DNA of 64,000 nt from Helicobacter japonicus (GTDB lineage Bacteria > Campylobacterota > Campylobacteria > Campylobacterales > Helicobacteraceae), in NCBI RefSeq assembly GCF_000762845.2, contig NZ_JRMQ02000010.1, forward strand, positions 1 to 64,000, read 5' to 3'. The translations under genes and the position numbers were made by a program. This document shows, piece after piece, positions 25,832-34,124 of the stretch (positions are counted from its first letter, which is position 1; each line of letters begins with the position of its first letter). The notes under the pieces were generated by a model. It was not told the origin of the DNA. It did not search any database and saw nothing but the letters and a program-made list of their open reading frames with translations.

Positions 25832-27388
25832 TTACTCTTTTTGAGAATCCACTTTCTCATTTACCAATATTTGGGTAAGAGCATCATTTCGTGGCTGATT
25901 TCTTTCTGCTGTTGTCTGCTCCACTTGACTATGAGTTTGCTGTTTAAGATTCTCTATATGATTTGTAGAATCTTCTCCTGCTTGCACTTTTGGTGTCGTT
26001 TTGGAATCTTCCTGAGGTTTCTCTTGCAAAGACAAAGCAAGTAATTCTACTTTGCTCTTTCGACCGCGTTTTTTAGGAATGCTTTCTTTACCTAGATTCT
26101 GCGTGTTGGTTTGTTTTTTAGAATCCTGTGTTGCGCTTTTAGACTCTGTTTTTGTAGTTCTTGTTTTTCTTGGCTTTTTTTCTGCCTTACTCTCTTCCAT
26201 TTTACCAACAGATTCTACGATTTTTGGTTTTCTGCCACGTTTTTTAGGAGTATCTTGTTGTATTTGAGTTTCTATTGATGTTTTTTCTATAGCTTCTGTT
26301 TTAGGTTTTTTACTTACCCTTTTAGTTTTATTGATAATATCATATCCTATTGCCTCATTAAGTGAAGTGAATCCATCATTTTTAAGAAGTTGCAATAATC
26401 CCTCATTAATCTCCCTACAAAGTGTTGGACCTTGAAAAATCAAACCACTAAATACTTGAACGAGTGATGCACCGAGTCTAATACGCTGATAAGCCTCATT
26501 TGCATCACTAATCCCACCTACAGAAATAAATGTAGTTTTGCCAAAAAATGCCTCACTAAGAATACGCAAGATTTCTCTTGATTTCTCTTTCAATGCCTCA
26601 CCGCTCACACCGCCACTCTCTTTAGCACCATTTAAAACGCTATAATCAATCGTTGTATTTGTCGCAATAATACCACTCGCACCACATTTAATACTCATTT
26701 CTACGACTTTAAGCATATCATCTGGTTTCATATCGGGAGAGATTTTTATAAAAATTGGCTTTTGTGTGTGAGTTTTTGCCATTGCAAAAAGCTCCTGCAC
26801 AAAACTCACATTTTGTAAATCACGCAATTTTGGTGTATTTGGAGAAGAAAGATTAAAAACATAATAATCTCCGATATTCAAACAATCAAGGAGTACATTT
26901 TCATAATTTTTTAACGAATCACTTTGAGCAATAATTTTATTTTTTCCTACATTGATACCAAGTGGTATGCTATAAGGGTAAATTTTTTCTAGACGCTCTG
27001 CGATTTTGAGTGAGCCTTGATTATTGAAACCCATTTCGTTTTGTAAGCTTTTTTCTTGTATATATCGAAAAAGTCTAGGTTTTGGATTCCCTGATTGTGG
27101 AGCTTGGGTAATTGTGCCAAGCTCTAAAAAACCAAATCCTAATGCTGATAACCCTTTCACCATTGTCGCATTTTTATCAAAACCTGCAGCTAATCCCACA
27201 GGATTATAAAATCTCATACCTGCCACTTGAGTATGCAAACTCTCATCAAAAACACAATACTGCGACACAAGATAATCTTGCACTAAAGGCAATGGTGCAA
27301 TATTTTTAATTGTCCATTCCGCTATATCGTGCATTTTTTCTGCATCAATCCTAAAGAGATAAGGGGAAATTTTTTGATATATTGACAT
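25832..27388 (-). CDS. pyrD: Dihydroorotate dehydrogenase (class 2) with a long basic C-terminal tail
   Basis: PyrD oxidises dihydroorotate to orotate with quinone as acceptor, the fourth step of pyrimidine synthesis. Residues 1-350 form a complete class 2 enzyme: N-terminal membrane-association helices, GLAAGFDKN at 66-73, LGINVGKN at 143-150, the catalytic serine region NLSSPNT at 179-185 and ISVGGI near 288. Residues ~352-518 are an extra low-complexity tail rich in Lys, Arg, Thr, Gln and Glu, with KKRGRKPK (382-389), KPRKTRT (405-411) and KKRGRKSK (439-446). These resemble AT-hook-like basic patches. The tail is in frame without a break. H. pylori PyrD is about 350 residues, so the tail is a lineage feature of unknown use. 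Confidence 0.95.
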   Translation of the reverse strand: MSIYQKISPYLFRIDAEKMHDIAEWTIKNIAPLPLVQDYLVSQYCVFDESLHTQVAGMRFYNPVGLAAGFDKNATMVKGLSALGFGFLELGTITQAPQSGNPKPRLFRYIQEKSLQNEMGFNNQGSLKIAERLEKIYPYSIPLGINVGKNKIIAQSDSLKNYENVLLDCLNIGDYYVFNLSSPNTPKLRDLQNVSFVQELFAMAKTHTQKPIFIKISPDMKPDDMLKVVEMSIKCGASGIIATNTTIDYSVLNGAKESGGVSGEALKEKSREILRILSEAFFGKTTFISVGGISDANEAYQRIRLGASLVQVFSGLIFQGPTLCREINEGLLQLLKNDGFTSLNEAIGYDIINKTKRVSKKPKTEAIEKTSIETQIQQDTPKKRGRKPKIVESVGKMEESKAEKKPRKTRTTKTESKSATQDSKKQTNTQNLGKESIPKKRGRKSKVELLALSLQEKPQEDSKTTPKVQAGEDSTNHIENLKQQTHSQVEQTTAERNQPRNDALTQILVNEKVDSQKE

Positions 27389-27433
27389 AAAACACCTCTA
27401 TAAATAAACTAAAATTAGAGAGTAAAAAGCATT

Positions 27434-27439
27434 ATTGTA
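27434..27439 (-). promoter_or_regulatory. -10 box (TACAAT) of the pyrD operon
   Basis: TACAAT on the minus strand lies 46 bases before the pyrD start, in the gap between the tRNA-Ala and pyrD, preceded by T-rich sequence. It would drive the pyrD-M16-dapA-SDR-lnt run. Confidence 0.45.
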
Positions 27440-27467
27440 GCAAAAGAAATAAAACCTAAAAAAATAA

Positions 27468-27543
27468 TGGTGGAGTGTAGGGGGGTCGAACCCCTGACCT
27501 CAACGCTGCCAGCGTTGCGCTCTCCCAACTGAGCTAACACCCC
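27468..27543 (-). tRNA. tRNA-Ala (anticodon GGC)
   Basis: A full cloverleaf reads on the minus strand: 7-bp acceptor stem with the G3-U70 wobble pair that is the identity signal for alanyl-tRNA synthetase, a D-arm with GCTCAGTTGGGAGAGC, anticodon stem CAACG/CGTTG around a loop CTGGCAG giving anticodon GGC, a T-arm with GGTTCGACC, discriminator A and an encoded CCA. The length is 76 bases including CCA. It starts 12 bases after the plsC stop codon, so it is probably co-transcribed with the ctpA-pur-plsC operon, and a T-run follows its 3' end. Confidence 0.97.
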
Positions 27544-27555
27544 ACAAATTAAAAT

Positions 27556-28284
27556 TTAAGATTTTGCCTCGTTATTGCTTAAAAGATTCTGATTTAACTC
27601 GTAATAATGTTTCAAATATACCTCGTGCATACTCTTTTCAAGCTTTTCATACCATTGCTCATCACTAAAATCTGGTGTAAAAGCCTCCATAAGCACCACC
27701 CTTGCCATACCTGTTTCTATTGATATAGGTGAGCTATTATAGAGCTTGCGCGTATTAATAAGCACTGCTGGCTGGATTCTAAGTTTAAGCTTTGAAGCAA
27801 GAATCTTTGCTCCTGATTTAAAAGGAAGAAAATCCTCTCCACCTTTACTTCTTGTGCCTTCAGGAAAAATTGCTATGGGACGCTTTTCTTCTAAGCGTCT
27901 TTTTGCTTCTTTAAGAAGATAAACTATACTTTTCTTATCCTCCCTATCAATAAGTATCATATCTGGAGCTTTCAATGCGTGCCCATATAATGGAATCTCG
28001 CCAAGCTGCTTTTTTGCTACCCAACATAAATTTGCAGGATGATAGGATTCAAAATAAATAATATCAATCACACTTTGATGATTCATTACAAATAGCTGTG
28101 CATCTTTATCATATTCACCTATACACTCTGTTTTTAAACCATTTAGACTAAAAAACCAACGACATTGTCTTCTTGCCCACCTGCCATTATTCCACTTTCT
28201 TGTGAGATAAATCTGCACAATAATAATAGGTAAATACAATGCTATTGAGAGTGTAGCTATTATAGCTCTAATCTTTGCTAACAT
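27556..28284 (-). CDS. plsC: 1-Acyl-sn-glycerol-3-phosphate acyltransferase
   Basis: PlsC acylates lysophosphatidic acid to phosphatidic acid at the inner membrane. The 242-residue protein has an N-terminal hydrophobic segment (about residues 5-25), the catalytic His-x4-Asp motif in NHQSVID near residue 70 and the glycerophosphate-binding FPEGTRSKGG near residue 140. Length is typical. Its start overlaps the preceding SH3-domain gene by 17 bases, so the two are in one operon. The order purQ-x-plsC matches Campylobacter jejuni Cj0514-Cj0516 as I recall it. Confidence 0.95.
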   Translation of the reverse strand: MLAKIRAIIATLSIALYLPIIIVQIYLTRKWNNGRWARRQCRWFFSLNGLKTECIGEYDKDAQLFVMNHQSVIDIIYFESYHPANLCWVAKKQLGEIPLYGHALKAPDMILIDREDKKSIVYLLKEAKRRLEEKRPIAIFPEGTRSKGGEDFLPFKSGAKILASKLKLRIQPAVLINTRKLYNSSPISIETGMARVVLMEAFTPDFSDEQWYEKLEKSMHEVYLKHYYELNQNLLSNNEAKS

Positions 28285-29371
28285 ATTCCTTCCTTATCCA
28301 ACCGACTTTAGATTCTATCATTACCTTATAATAATCCTTATATTCCCCAATAATGGCTACCTCTGTGGGTGTCTTAATAACTTCCATTATCGTAGAATTA
28401 TGTGTAGGAATAATGCTAACACTTGCTCCGATTTGCGCTATACCTGAAGTTGCGCCAAAAAATACATTATATCCGAGTATTGCAACAAGGATTCCTAACA
28501 CAAATAGGCTTACCTTGCGTATTTTTCTAAAAACAATCCATACAATCACAACAAAAGCAATAAGCCCGCCAATGAGAAGATTCTTAAATATCAAAATAGT
28601 ATTACGTGGCTTAATATCCCCATTTTCATCAGCAACACTTTGAACAAGATGAATAGGTAATGAAATATTCACAAATTGATGTTGGGCGAGATTAAAATAA
28701 TCAAAAGTAAGTGAGCGAATTGATTTATCAAGGACTACATAATAAATACCATAAGTTGTATCATCAACTACCCTACTTTTTTCTAGCCCTTGCTGTGGGT
28801 ATTTGGCAATTTTCATTGAATCTAAAATAGCACCTTTACTTTCAAATTGGAAAATCACAATATTATGTGTCTCATCATACTCTTTCACACGATAATCCAC
28901 AACTTCGAAGCTATCGGCAATCACAGATATATAATTTGCATTGCTTGAAAGTTCAATAGCTTGAAAGGTCGCTCCCGGGGCGATAAGATTCTCCTCATAG
29001 CCTTCTTCTGAACGCACATTCACACTCAAAGGTGGGATAATCACATTTTTACCAGTTATATTATACACATAAGTATTTTGTAATATGCCTTTATTATTTT
29101 TTTGCCAATATGTATCGTTGCTTTTTAATACAACATTATTTTTTGCATCTAAATCAAGTAATTCAGCACTAACAAGATTCGCATTAGCAAGCAAAGTGAG
29201 GCTATACTTTATCTCTATATTCTGCCCTACATACATTCTTGTGTCTGTGCTAGGGAACTGCACATTAATATAAGCAATTTTTGGGAGGGCAGATTCGGTA
29301 TTTGTCTCTCCAAAAACACAACTTAAACATAGAAGCAGCCCTATCACACGACTTTGAATCTTTTGAAACAT
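28268..29371 (-). CDS. Exported membrane protein with C-terminal SH3-like domain (Cj0515-like)
   Basis: I recognise this 367-residue protein only by position: it fills the place of Cj0515 between purQ and plsC. It has a signal peptide (about residues 1-21), a beta-rich periplasmic region of about 230 residues that might be Ig-like, two adjacent membrane helices at about residues 264-283 and 288-307, and a final ~60-residue segment ending VMIESKVGWIRKEYV, which looks like a bacterial SH3 domain. With SH3 domains often binding peptidoglycan, a cell-envelope role is likely. The layout recalls BatD-type proteins, but no decisive motif is visible. Confidence 0.7.
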   Translation of the reverse strand: MFQKIQSRVIGLLLCLSCVFGETNTESALPKIAYINVQFPSTDTRMYVGQNIEIKYSLTLLANANLVSAELLDLDAKNNVVLKSNDTYWQKNNKGILQNTYVYNITGKNVIIPPLSVNVRSEEGYEENLIAPGATFQAIELSSNANYISVIADSFEVVDYRVKEYDETHNIVIFQFESKGAILDSMKIAKYPQQGLEKSRVVDDTTYGIYYVVLDKSIRSLTFDYFNLAQHQFVNISLPIHLVQSVADENGDIKPRNTILIFKNLLIGGLIAFVVIVWIVFRKIRKVSLFVLGILVAILGYNVFFGATSGIAQIGASVSIIPTHNSTIMEVIKTPTEVAIIGEYKDYYKVMIESKVGWIRKEYVSKD

Positions 29372-29377
29372 TATGTT

Positions 29378-30046
29378 TTACCTTGATAGTGGGATATGCA
29401 ACAAGTTATCGAGCATTGCCAAACCATCACAACTACCAAGCATAGCTTCAATTGCTCTTTCAGGGTGAGGCATCAAACCAAACACATTTTTATTTGCGTT
29501 GCATATCCCCGCAATAGAATCTACCGAACCATTAGGATTATCTGTATATTCAAGCAGAATCTGCCCATTTGAACGCAATTTCTCCAATCCTACTTCATCG
29601 ATAAAATAATTTCCATCAGCGTGTGCAATAGGCAACTTTATCTCTTGATTTGGCGCATAAGAAGTCAAAAAAACATTGTCTTTATTCACAACCTTAAGCT
29701 GTTGTATTTTTGATATGAAATGCAAATTTATATTGCGTTTTAAAACTCCGGGCAATAATCCAGCCTCACATAGAATTTGAAAGCCATTGCAAATGCCTAG
29801 CACATAACCACCTTGTGATGCAAATGCCTTGATTGCTTTCATAATAGGTGAAAATTGCGCTATCGCCCCACATCGTAAATAATCCCCATAGCTAAAACCT
29901 CCGGGAATAACAACAAGATGTATATCTTCAGGCAATACCTCATCTTTATGCCATACAATATAAGTCTTTGCGCCAAGTAAAGAAAAGGCGTATTGCGTAT
30001 CAAATTCGCAATTCGTTCCCGGAAAACGGATAATAGCTACATTCAT
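29378..30046 (-). CDS. purQ: Phosphoribosylformylglycinamidine synthase, glutaminase subunit
   Basis: PurQ releases ammonia from glutamine for the PurL reaction that makes FGAM in purine synthesis. The 222-residue class I glutaminase has the nucleophile Cys in VLGICNGFQ (near residue 87) and the His/Glu pair in HPERAIE near the C-terminus. It overlaps the purS stop codon by one base (TAATG). The large subunit PurL is not in the window and would be elsewhere on the chromosome. Confidence 0.97.
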   Translation of the reverse strand: MNVAIIRFPGTNCEFDTQYAFSLLGAKTYIVWHKDEVLPEDIHLVVIPGGFSYGDYLRCGAIAQFSPIMKAIKAFASQGGYVLGICNGFQILCEAGLLPGVLKRNINLHFISKIQQLKVVNKDNVFLTSYAPNQEIKLPIAHADGNYFIDEVGLEKLRSNGQILLEYTDNPNGSVDSIAGICNANKNVFGLMPHPERAIEAMLGSCDGLAMLDNLLHIPLSR

Positions 30047-30285
30047 TACAAAATCTCAATAGAATAATTTTCAATCACTACATTAGCAAGGAGATTCTCA
30101 CACATATCCTGCACCAATACGCGCGCCTTTTGAGAATCGTTCTCTTGTAAATCTAAAATAATCTCTTTTGAAAGCTTCACATTTTGCAAACCTTCAAATC
30201 CGTGAGCACACAACGCGTGATGAATCGCTTTTGCTTGTGGGTCAAGCACTCCTTCTTTAAGGGAAATAAGAACTTTTACTTTCAT
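30046..30285 (-). CDS. purS: Phosphoribosylformylglycinamidine synthase subunit PurS
   Basis: PurS is the small subunit that bridges PurQ and PurL in the three-part FGAM synthase. The 79-residue protein has the family pattern: MKVKVLISLKEGVLDPQAKAIHHAL at the start, then a Lys-rich strand and acidic helix. The length is typical. It lies 10 bases after purC and overlaps purQ by one base. H. pylori lacks these genes, so they separate this organism from that species. Confidence 0.95.
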   Translation of the reverse strand: MKVKVLISLKEGVLDPQAKAIHHALCAHGFEGLQNVKLSKEIILDLQENDSQKARVLVQDMCENLLANVVIENYSIEIL

Positions 30286-30295
30286 ATCCTATCCT

Positions 30296-31006
30296 CTACA
30301 TTAAAATACGACGCAATACTTCTTCATAGGCAACTTTCACACTACCCAAATCTTGTCTAAATCTATCCTTGTCAAGTTTTTGATTTGTATTTTTATCCCA
30401 AAAACGACAGCTATCTGGACTAATTTCATCAGCAAGAATGATATTTCCCTCATTATCGCGTCCAAACTCTAATTTAAAATCAACAAGTTTAAGCTCCCTT
30501 TTATCAAAAAAAGCTTTTAGTATTTCATTGATTTTACGCGCTTGAGTTTTGAGAATCTCCAATTCATCTCGTGTTTTGACCAAACCTAGAATCTCACAAT
30601 GTTCATCATTAATTAGAGGATCACCCAACGCGTCATCTTTATAATAAAACTCGACAAGTGGATAGGCAAGAATACTCCCCTCTTTTATGCCTAAACGTTT
30701 TGTAAGTGAACCTGTGGCAATGTTGCGTGTAACCACTTCTATGGGGATAATAGACACTTTTTTGCATAGCATTTCATTATCGTTTAACTGCTTCACAAAA
30801 TGTGTTTTTATACCCTCTTTCTCTAAAAGTGTAAAAAGTAAAGTGCTAATGCGACAATTCAATGCTCCTTTGCCAGATTCTGTGCCTTTTTTCTCTGCAT
30901 TAAAGGCAGTCAAATCATCTTTAAACTCTGCAATCACTACATTTTCATCACTTGTAGCAAAAAGTTTCTTTCCCTTTCCCTCATAAAGCATAATTTGTTT
31001 CTCCAT
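30296..31006 (-). CDS. purC: SAICAR synthetase
   Basis: PurC joins aspartate to CAIR with ATP in the eighth step of purine synthesis. From the ATG at 31006 the protein has 236 residues, the standard length. Motifs include [11 protein letters not shown] at the start, [11 protein letters not shown] in the middle and the nucleotide-site stretch [14 protein letters not shown] near the end. The frame continues 11 codons upstream, but the AAGGAG site at 31013-31018 fits the ATG at 31006. It starts 10 bases after ctpA and runs on to purS, as in Campylobacter jejuni. Confidence 0.97.
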   Translation of the reverse strand: MEKQIMLYEGKGKKLFATSDENVVIAEFKDDLTAFNAEKKGTESGKGALNCRISTLLFTLLEKEGIKTHFVKQLNDNEMLCKKVSIIPIEVVTRNIATGSLTKRLGIKEGSILAYPLVEFYYKDDALGDPLINDEHCEILGLVKTRDELEILKTQARKINEILKAFFDKRELKLVDFKLEFGRDNEGNIILADEISPDSCRFWDKNTNQKLDKDRFRQDLGSVKVAYEEVLRRILM

Positions 31007-31016
31007 TGCATACTCC

Positions 31017-32345
31017 TTACTTCTTTGGGTTAAAAGCACCTACTACATTAAGAGCCATAAGCACATCAATCGCACTTTTAAGCTGAATATCTTGATAAAT
31101 CATATTTTGAGTAATAATCTTTTTATCTTCATTTTCAGTTTTTGTCTTTGTATTTTGTGTATTTACTTTATCAAGCTCACTTTGTAAATGCCTTTTTAAA
31201 TCAGATTCTTTAATACTAAAGTTATTTTCGTTTTCAGGTGTTACACCGGGATACACGATAATATCAGGTGTTACACCTACTGCCTGAATAGTTCTTCCAC
31301 TTGGGAGATAGTATTTAGCTGTAGTGAGTTTTAAACCCTCATCTTTATCAATCTGCATAACCGTCTGCACACTACCTTTACCAAATGTCTGCTCTCCTAT
31401 GAGAACAGCACGCTTGTGATCTTGCAATGCACCAGCTACAATCTCACTTGCACTTGCACTTCCACCATTAATGAGAACTACCACAGGTATATCAGCATAA
31501 GGCGCGCTTTTAGCCTTGTATTCGATATTTTCACTCTTTGTGCGCCCTTTTTGTGTAACTATCACACCACTTTTAATAAAAAGCCGACTTAAATCAACAG
31601 CTTGATCAAGTATGCCTCCAGGATTATTACGCAAATCTAGCACGATTCCATTTATTTTACCAATCTGTTTTAATTCACTTAAAACATTACGCGTTACATT
31701 TTTATCAAATGAAGACACACGCACATAGGCAAAATCACTACCCTCAATTTTACGCACTTTTACAGAATCTATTTTGATCATATCACGCACGATATTAAAG
31801 ACAAGCGGTTTTGATTCGCCTTTACGCACAATAGTAAGCTCCACTTTTGTTTTTGGCGCACCACGCATAAGATTGACCGCATCATCTATGCTCATATCTA
31901 TTGTGCTTTTATCATTAACCCTCACAATCACATCGCCACTTTTTAATCCAGCTTTATCACCGGGTGTGCCATCAACTGGTGCAATAATTGTCAAAGCACC
32001 ATCTTTTAAGCCAACAGTGATACCAATCCCACCAAACTCGCCATCAGTATTTGCGCGTAAATCATCAAATTTCTTCTTGTTTAAATAGTTTGAATGCGCA
32101 TCAAGATTACTTAGAAGTCCATCAATAGCCTTATCAACAATATCATCAAAGCTTAGCTCATCAACATAATTTTCCTCAACTATTGCCATAATGCGGCGAA
32201 GCTTTTTGAGGGATTCTAATTTATTTTCTTGAACTTTTGGTTTGCTTTTTTGTGTTTCATCAGCCAACAACCCGGCAAACGACACAGAGCTCACCAATAA
32301 TGAAATAATAATACCCGATAAAATCACTCGTGATTTCTTCATCAT
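31017..32345 (-). CDS. ctpA: Carboxyl-terminal processing protease CtpA (S41)
   Basis: A 442-residue periplasmic serine protease that trims or degrades exported proteins. It has a signal peptide (about residues 7-25), an N-terminal helical domain, a PDZ domain around [16 protein letters not shown] to [10 protein letters not shown], and the catalytic core with the Ser in [14 protein letters not shown] and the Lys in [11 protein letters not shown], the usual Ser-Lys dyad of S41. A Lys/Asn/Thr-rich linker precedes the last ~35 residues. It is the first gene of the ctpA-purC-purS-purQ-x-plsC operon; a -10 box lies at 32391-32396. Confidence 0.96.
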   Translation of the reverse strand: MMKKSRVILSGIIISLLVSSVSFAGLLADETQKSKPKVQENKLESLKKLRRIMAIVEENYVDELSFDDIVDKAIDGLLSNLDAHSNYLNKKKFDDLRANTDGEFGGIGITVGLKDGALTIIAPVDGTPGDKAGLKSGDVIVRVNDKSTIDMSIDDAVNLMRGAPKTKVELTIVRKGESKPLVFNIVRDMIKIDSVKVRKIEGSDFAYVRVSSFDKNVTRNVLSELKQIGKINGIVLDLRNNPGGILDQAVDLSRLFIKSGVIVTQKGRTKSENIEYKAKSAPYADIPVVVLINGGSASASEIVAGALQDHKRAVLIGEQTFGKGSVQTVMQIDKDEGLKLTTAKYYLPSGRTIQAVGVTPDIIVYPGVTPENENNFSIKESDLKRHLQSELDKVNTQNTKTKTENEDKKIITQNMIYQDIQLKSAIDVLMALNVVGAFNPKK

Positions 32346-32390
32346 TGCTATTACCTTTATAAAAGAGAACTTTTTAGAATCAAAGATAAT

Positions 32391-32396
32391 ATTCTA
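32391..32396 (-). promoter_or_regulatory. -10 box (TAGAAT) of the ctpA-pur operon
   Basis: TAGAAT on the minus strand, 45 bases before the ctpA start, preceded by an A/T-rich stretch with a TATATATA run typical of Helicobacter promoters. Confidence 0.4.
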
Positions 32397-32476
32397 TCTC
32401 AAAAATATATATATCTTTCTAAATTATCTTAAACTTTCTTTTTTAAAACTAGAGAATCTACTTCATTAAAACTATA

Positions 32477-33475
32477 TTAATAAAAACTCATCGTAGCATT
32501 TTCATCAACAAAAAATCGTATTCTCTTAGTGCCAAGCTTAGAACAAGCCCTGCCTATGGTGCTATCATTAATAATACCCTTTTCCTGGACATCACATAAA
32601 AAATCCTGAATTACGTTACGATTAATAAATACGGGTAAATATGTATCAGCTATTTTACTCATTATGCCCAAAAATATACCCTTATTATCATAAAACGCCT
32701 TTCCATAAGTAAATTCCTCATAAGAATCTCGCTCCATTTCAAAACCATACTCACGTTCTTGCTTACGTGAAAAATCATAATATGTAGCAACTTTTTCAAG
32801 CTTTACACTTTGAGTATGAAATACATACGCATCACTAAGATAAGGATAAAATGCTTCTGTGTGTGCAGTAACAAGTGCATTTGACGCGAAGACATCAATA
32901 CCAAATCGCTTATAGATTCTATCTTGATAATAGCTTTTATCGCGTTTTTCACAATAGCTATCTACATAGTGCGACACTTTTAAAAGTGCAAGTCCAGAAT
33001 CTAAATCAAGTGCCTTGATATTTAAACTCGCTACACACATCATATTCGCATTCAAGTCATCTTGCATTTTGGCATAAATCTTTTTGGGTGCAATTCTACC
33101 ATTGTAAAGAATCTCTGCTGAGGTGAGATAAAAACCATTATGTAGCAATGTCCCTAATCCTTTTCTAAATGAGCCATCATAAAATGAAGTCTCTATAATT
33201 GCTGTGCTATAAATCCAATTTGGTTGTGAAGGCAGTTTCATATCTTTTGGGTGTATTTTTCTTTGCTCTTTCTCTTCTAATTGCGTGGGTTGATGTGAAG
33301 TGGTTTGGGATACAATAGAATCTGTGCCGCTTTCTAGATTCGTAAAAAGTTTTTGTGGGCTTTCATATCCTTCAAGCACTGCCTCTACAGAATCTTCGGA
33401 AGCATTAAGCATATTTATATATCCCATACACAATATGCTCCATAAAGACAAACAAAAAGCACTTCGCCTTAACAC
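32477..33475 (-). CDS. Exported trypsin-fold protein, probably inactive
   Basis: A 332-residue protein with a signal peptide (about residues 1-25; GTG start with AAAGGA upstream), a Ser/Thr/Gln-rich linker and a domain that follows the trypsin-like order: GLGTLLHNGFYLTSAEILYN in place of the usual GSGF...LTxAHV, LDLDSGLALLKV in place of the Asp strand, and FTYGKAFYDNKGIFLGIM in place of the GDSGGP turn. At the expected His the sequence has Glu, and the Ser motif is gone, so it is likely a pseudoprotease. Six or more cysteines suggest disulfides. It lies 131 bases upstream of ctpA in the same direction. Confidence 0.6.
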   Translation of the reverse strand: MLRRSAFCLSLWSILCMGYINMLNASEDSVEAVLEGYESPQKLFTNLESGTDSIVSQTTSHQPTQLEEKEQRKIHPKDMKLPSQPNWIYSTAIIETSFYDGSFRKGLGTLLHNGFYLTSAEILYNGRIAPKKIYAKMQDDLNANMMCVASLNIKALDLDSGLALLKVSHYVDSYCEKRDKSYYQDRIYKRFGIDVFASNALVTAHTEAFYPYLSDAYVFHTQSVKLEKVATYYDFSRKQEREYGFEMERDSYEEFTYGKAFYDNKGIFLGIMSKIADTYLPVFINRNVIQDFLCDVQEKGIINDSTIGRACSKLGTKRIRFFVDENATMSFY

Positions 33476-33579
33476 TTCCTTATCCTTTCATTGAAAAATG
33501 ATTAAATTAATATCGGTAGAATCCGCAGACTTTTTTATGCCATAATCTTAATTTCACGAAAAACTAACAAGGAGAGGAA

Positions 33580-34107
33580 ATGCGAGAAGAATTAAAAGTC
33601 TTTGATATCAAACAAGAAGAGCTAGAAAAACTTAATTATGCCATTATTAAAGTAAAAAGAGCAAATGGAGAGCCACTTGGAGCGATAACTTTAAAACTTT
33701 TCTTAGAAGCTCCACAAAGTGTTACTAATTTCGCCACTTTGGCACAAAATGGATTCTATAATGGACTTACTTTTCATCGTGTGATACCCGGCTTTGTTGC
33801 ACAAGGTGGTTGTCCTTACGGAAATGGCACAGGAGGTCCTGGTTATCGCATCAAATGCGAACTCAGCAATAACCCACATAAACATACTAAAGGAGCATTG
33901 TCTATGGCTCACGCTGGGCGTGATACAGGAGGAAGTCAGTTTTTTATCTGCTTTGCACCACAACCTCATCTTGACGGAGAGCACACGGTTTTTGGCAGAA
34001 TTGAAGCAAATGATAAGGCAAGCCTTAGTGTGCTCGATAGCATTAAAGAAGGTGATATCATCGAATCTATTACTATCTATGATTCGCTTTCAAATGATAC
34101 ACATTAA
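33580..34107 (+). CDS. Cyclophilin-type peptidyl-prolyl isomerase
   Basis: The 175-residue protein shows all cyclophilin hallmarks: [15 protein letters not shown] with catalytic Arg, [23 protein letters not shown] with the Gln and the usual FFI pocket. It catalyses cis-trans isomerisation of prolyl bonds in protein folding. No signal peptide is present, so it is probably cytoplasmic. AAGGAGAGG precedes the ATG. A CATAAT about 35 bases upstream may be its -10 box. It leads into an MFS transporter gene 17 bases on. Confidence 0.95.
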   Translation: MREELKVFDIKQEELEKLNYAIIKVKRANGEPLGAITLKLFLEAPQSVTNFATLAQNGFYNGLTFHRVIPGFVAQGGCPYGNGTGGPGYRIKCELSNNPHKHTKGALSMAHAGRDTGGSQFFICFAPQPHLDGEHTVFGRIEANDKASLSVLDSIKEGDIIESITIYDSLSNDTH

Positions 34108-34124
34108 AAATTAAGGGTATTATT

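Noticed and set aside
25835-26335. PyrD tail as a frameshift artefact
   Set aside because: The frame shows consistent amino-acid bias and repeated RGRK motifs, and the next gene starts three bases after the stop, so it looks like genuine coding sequence.
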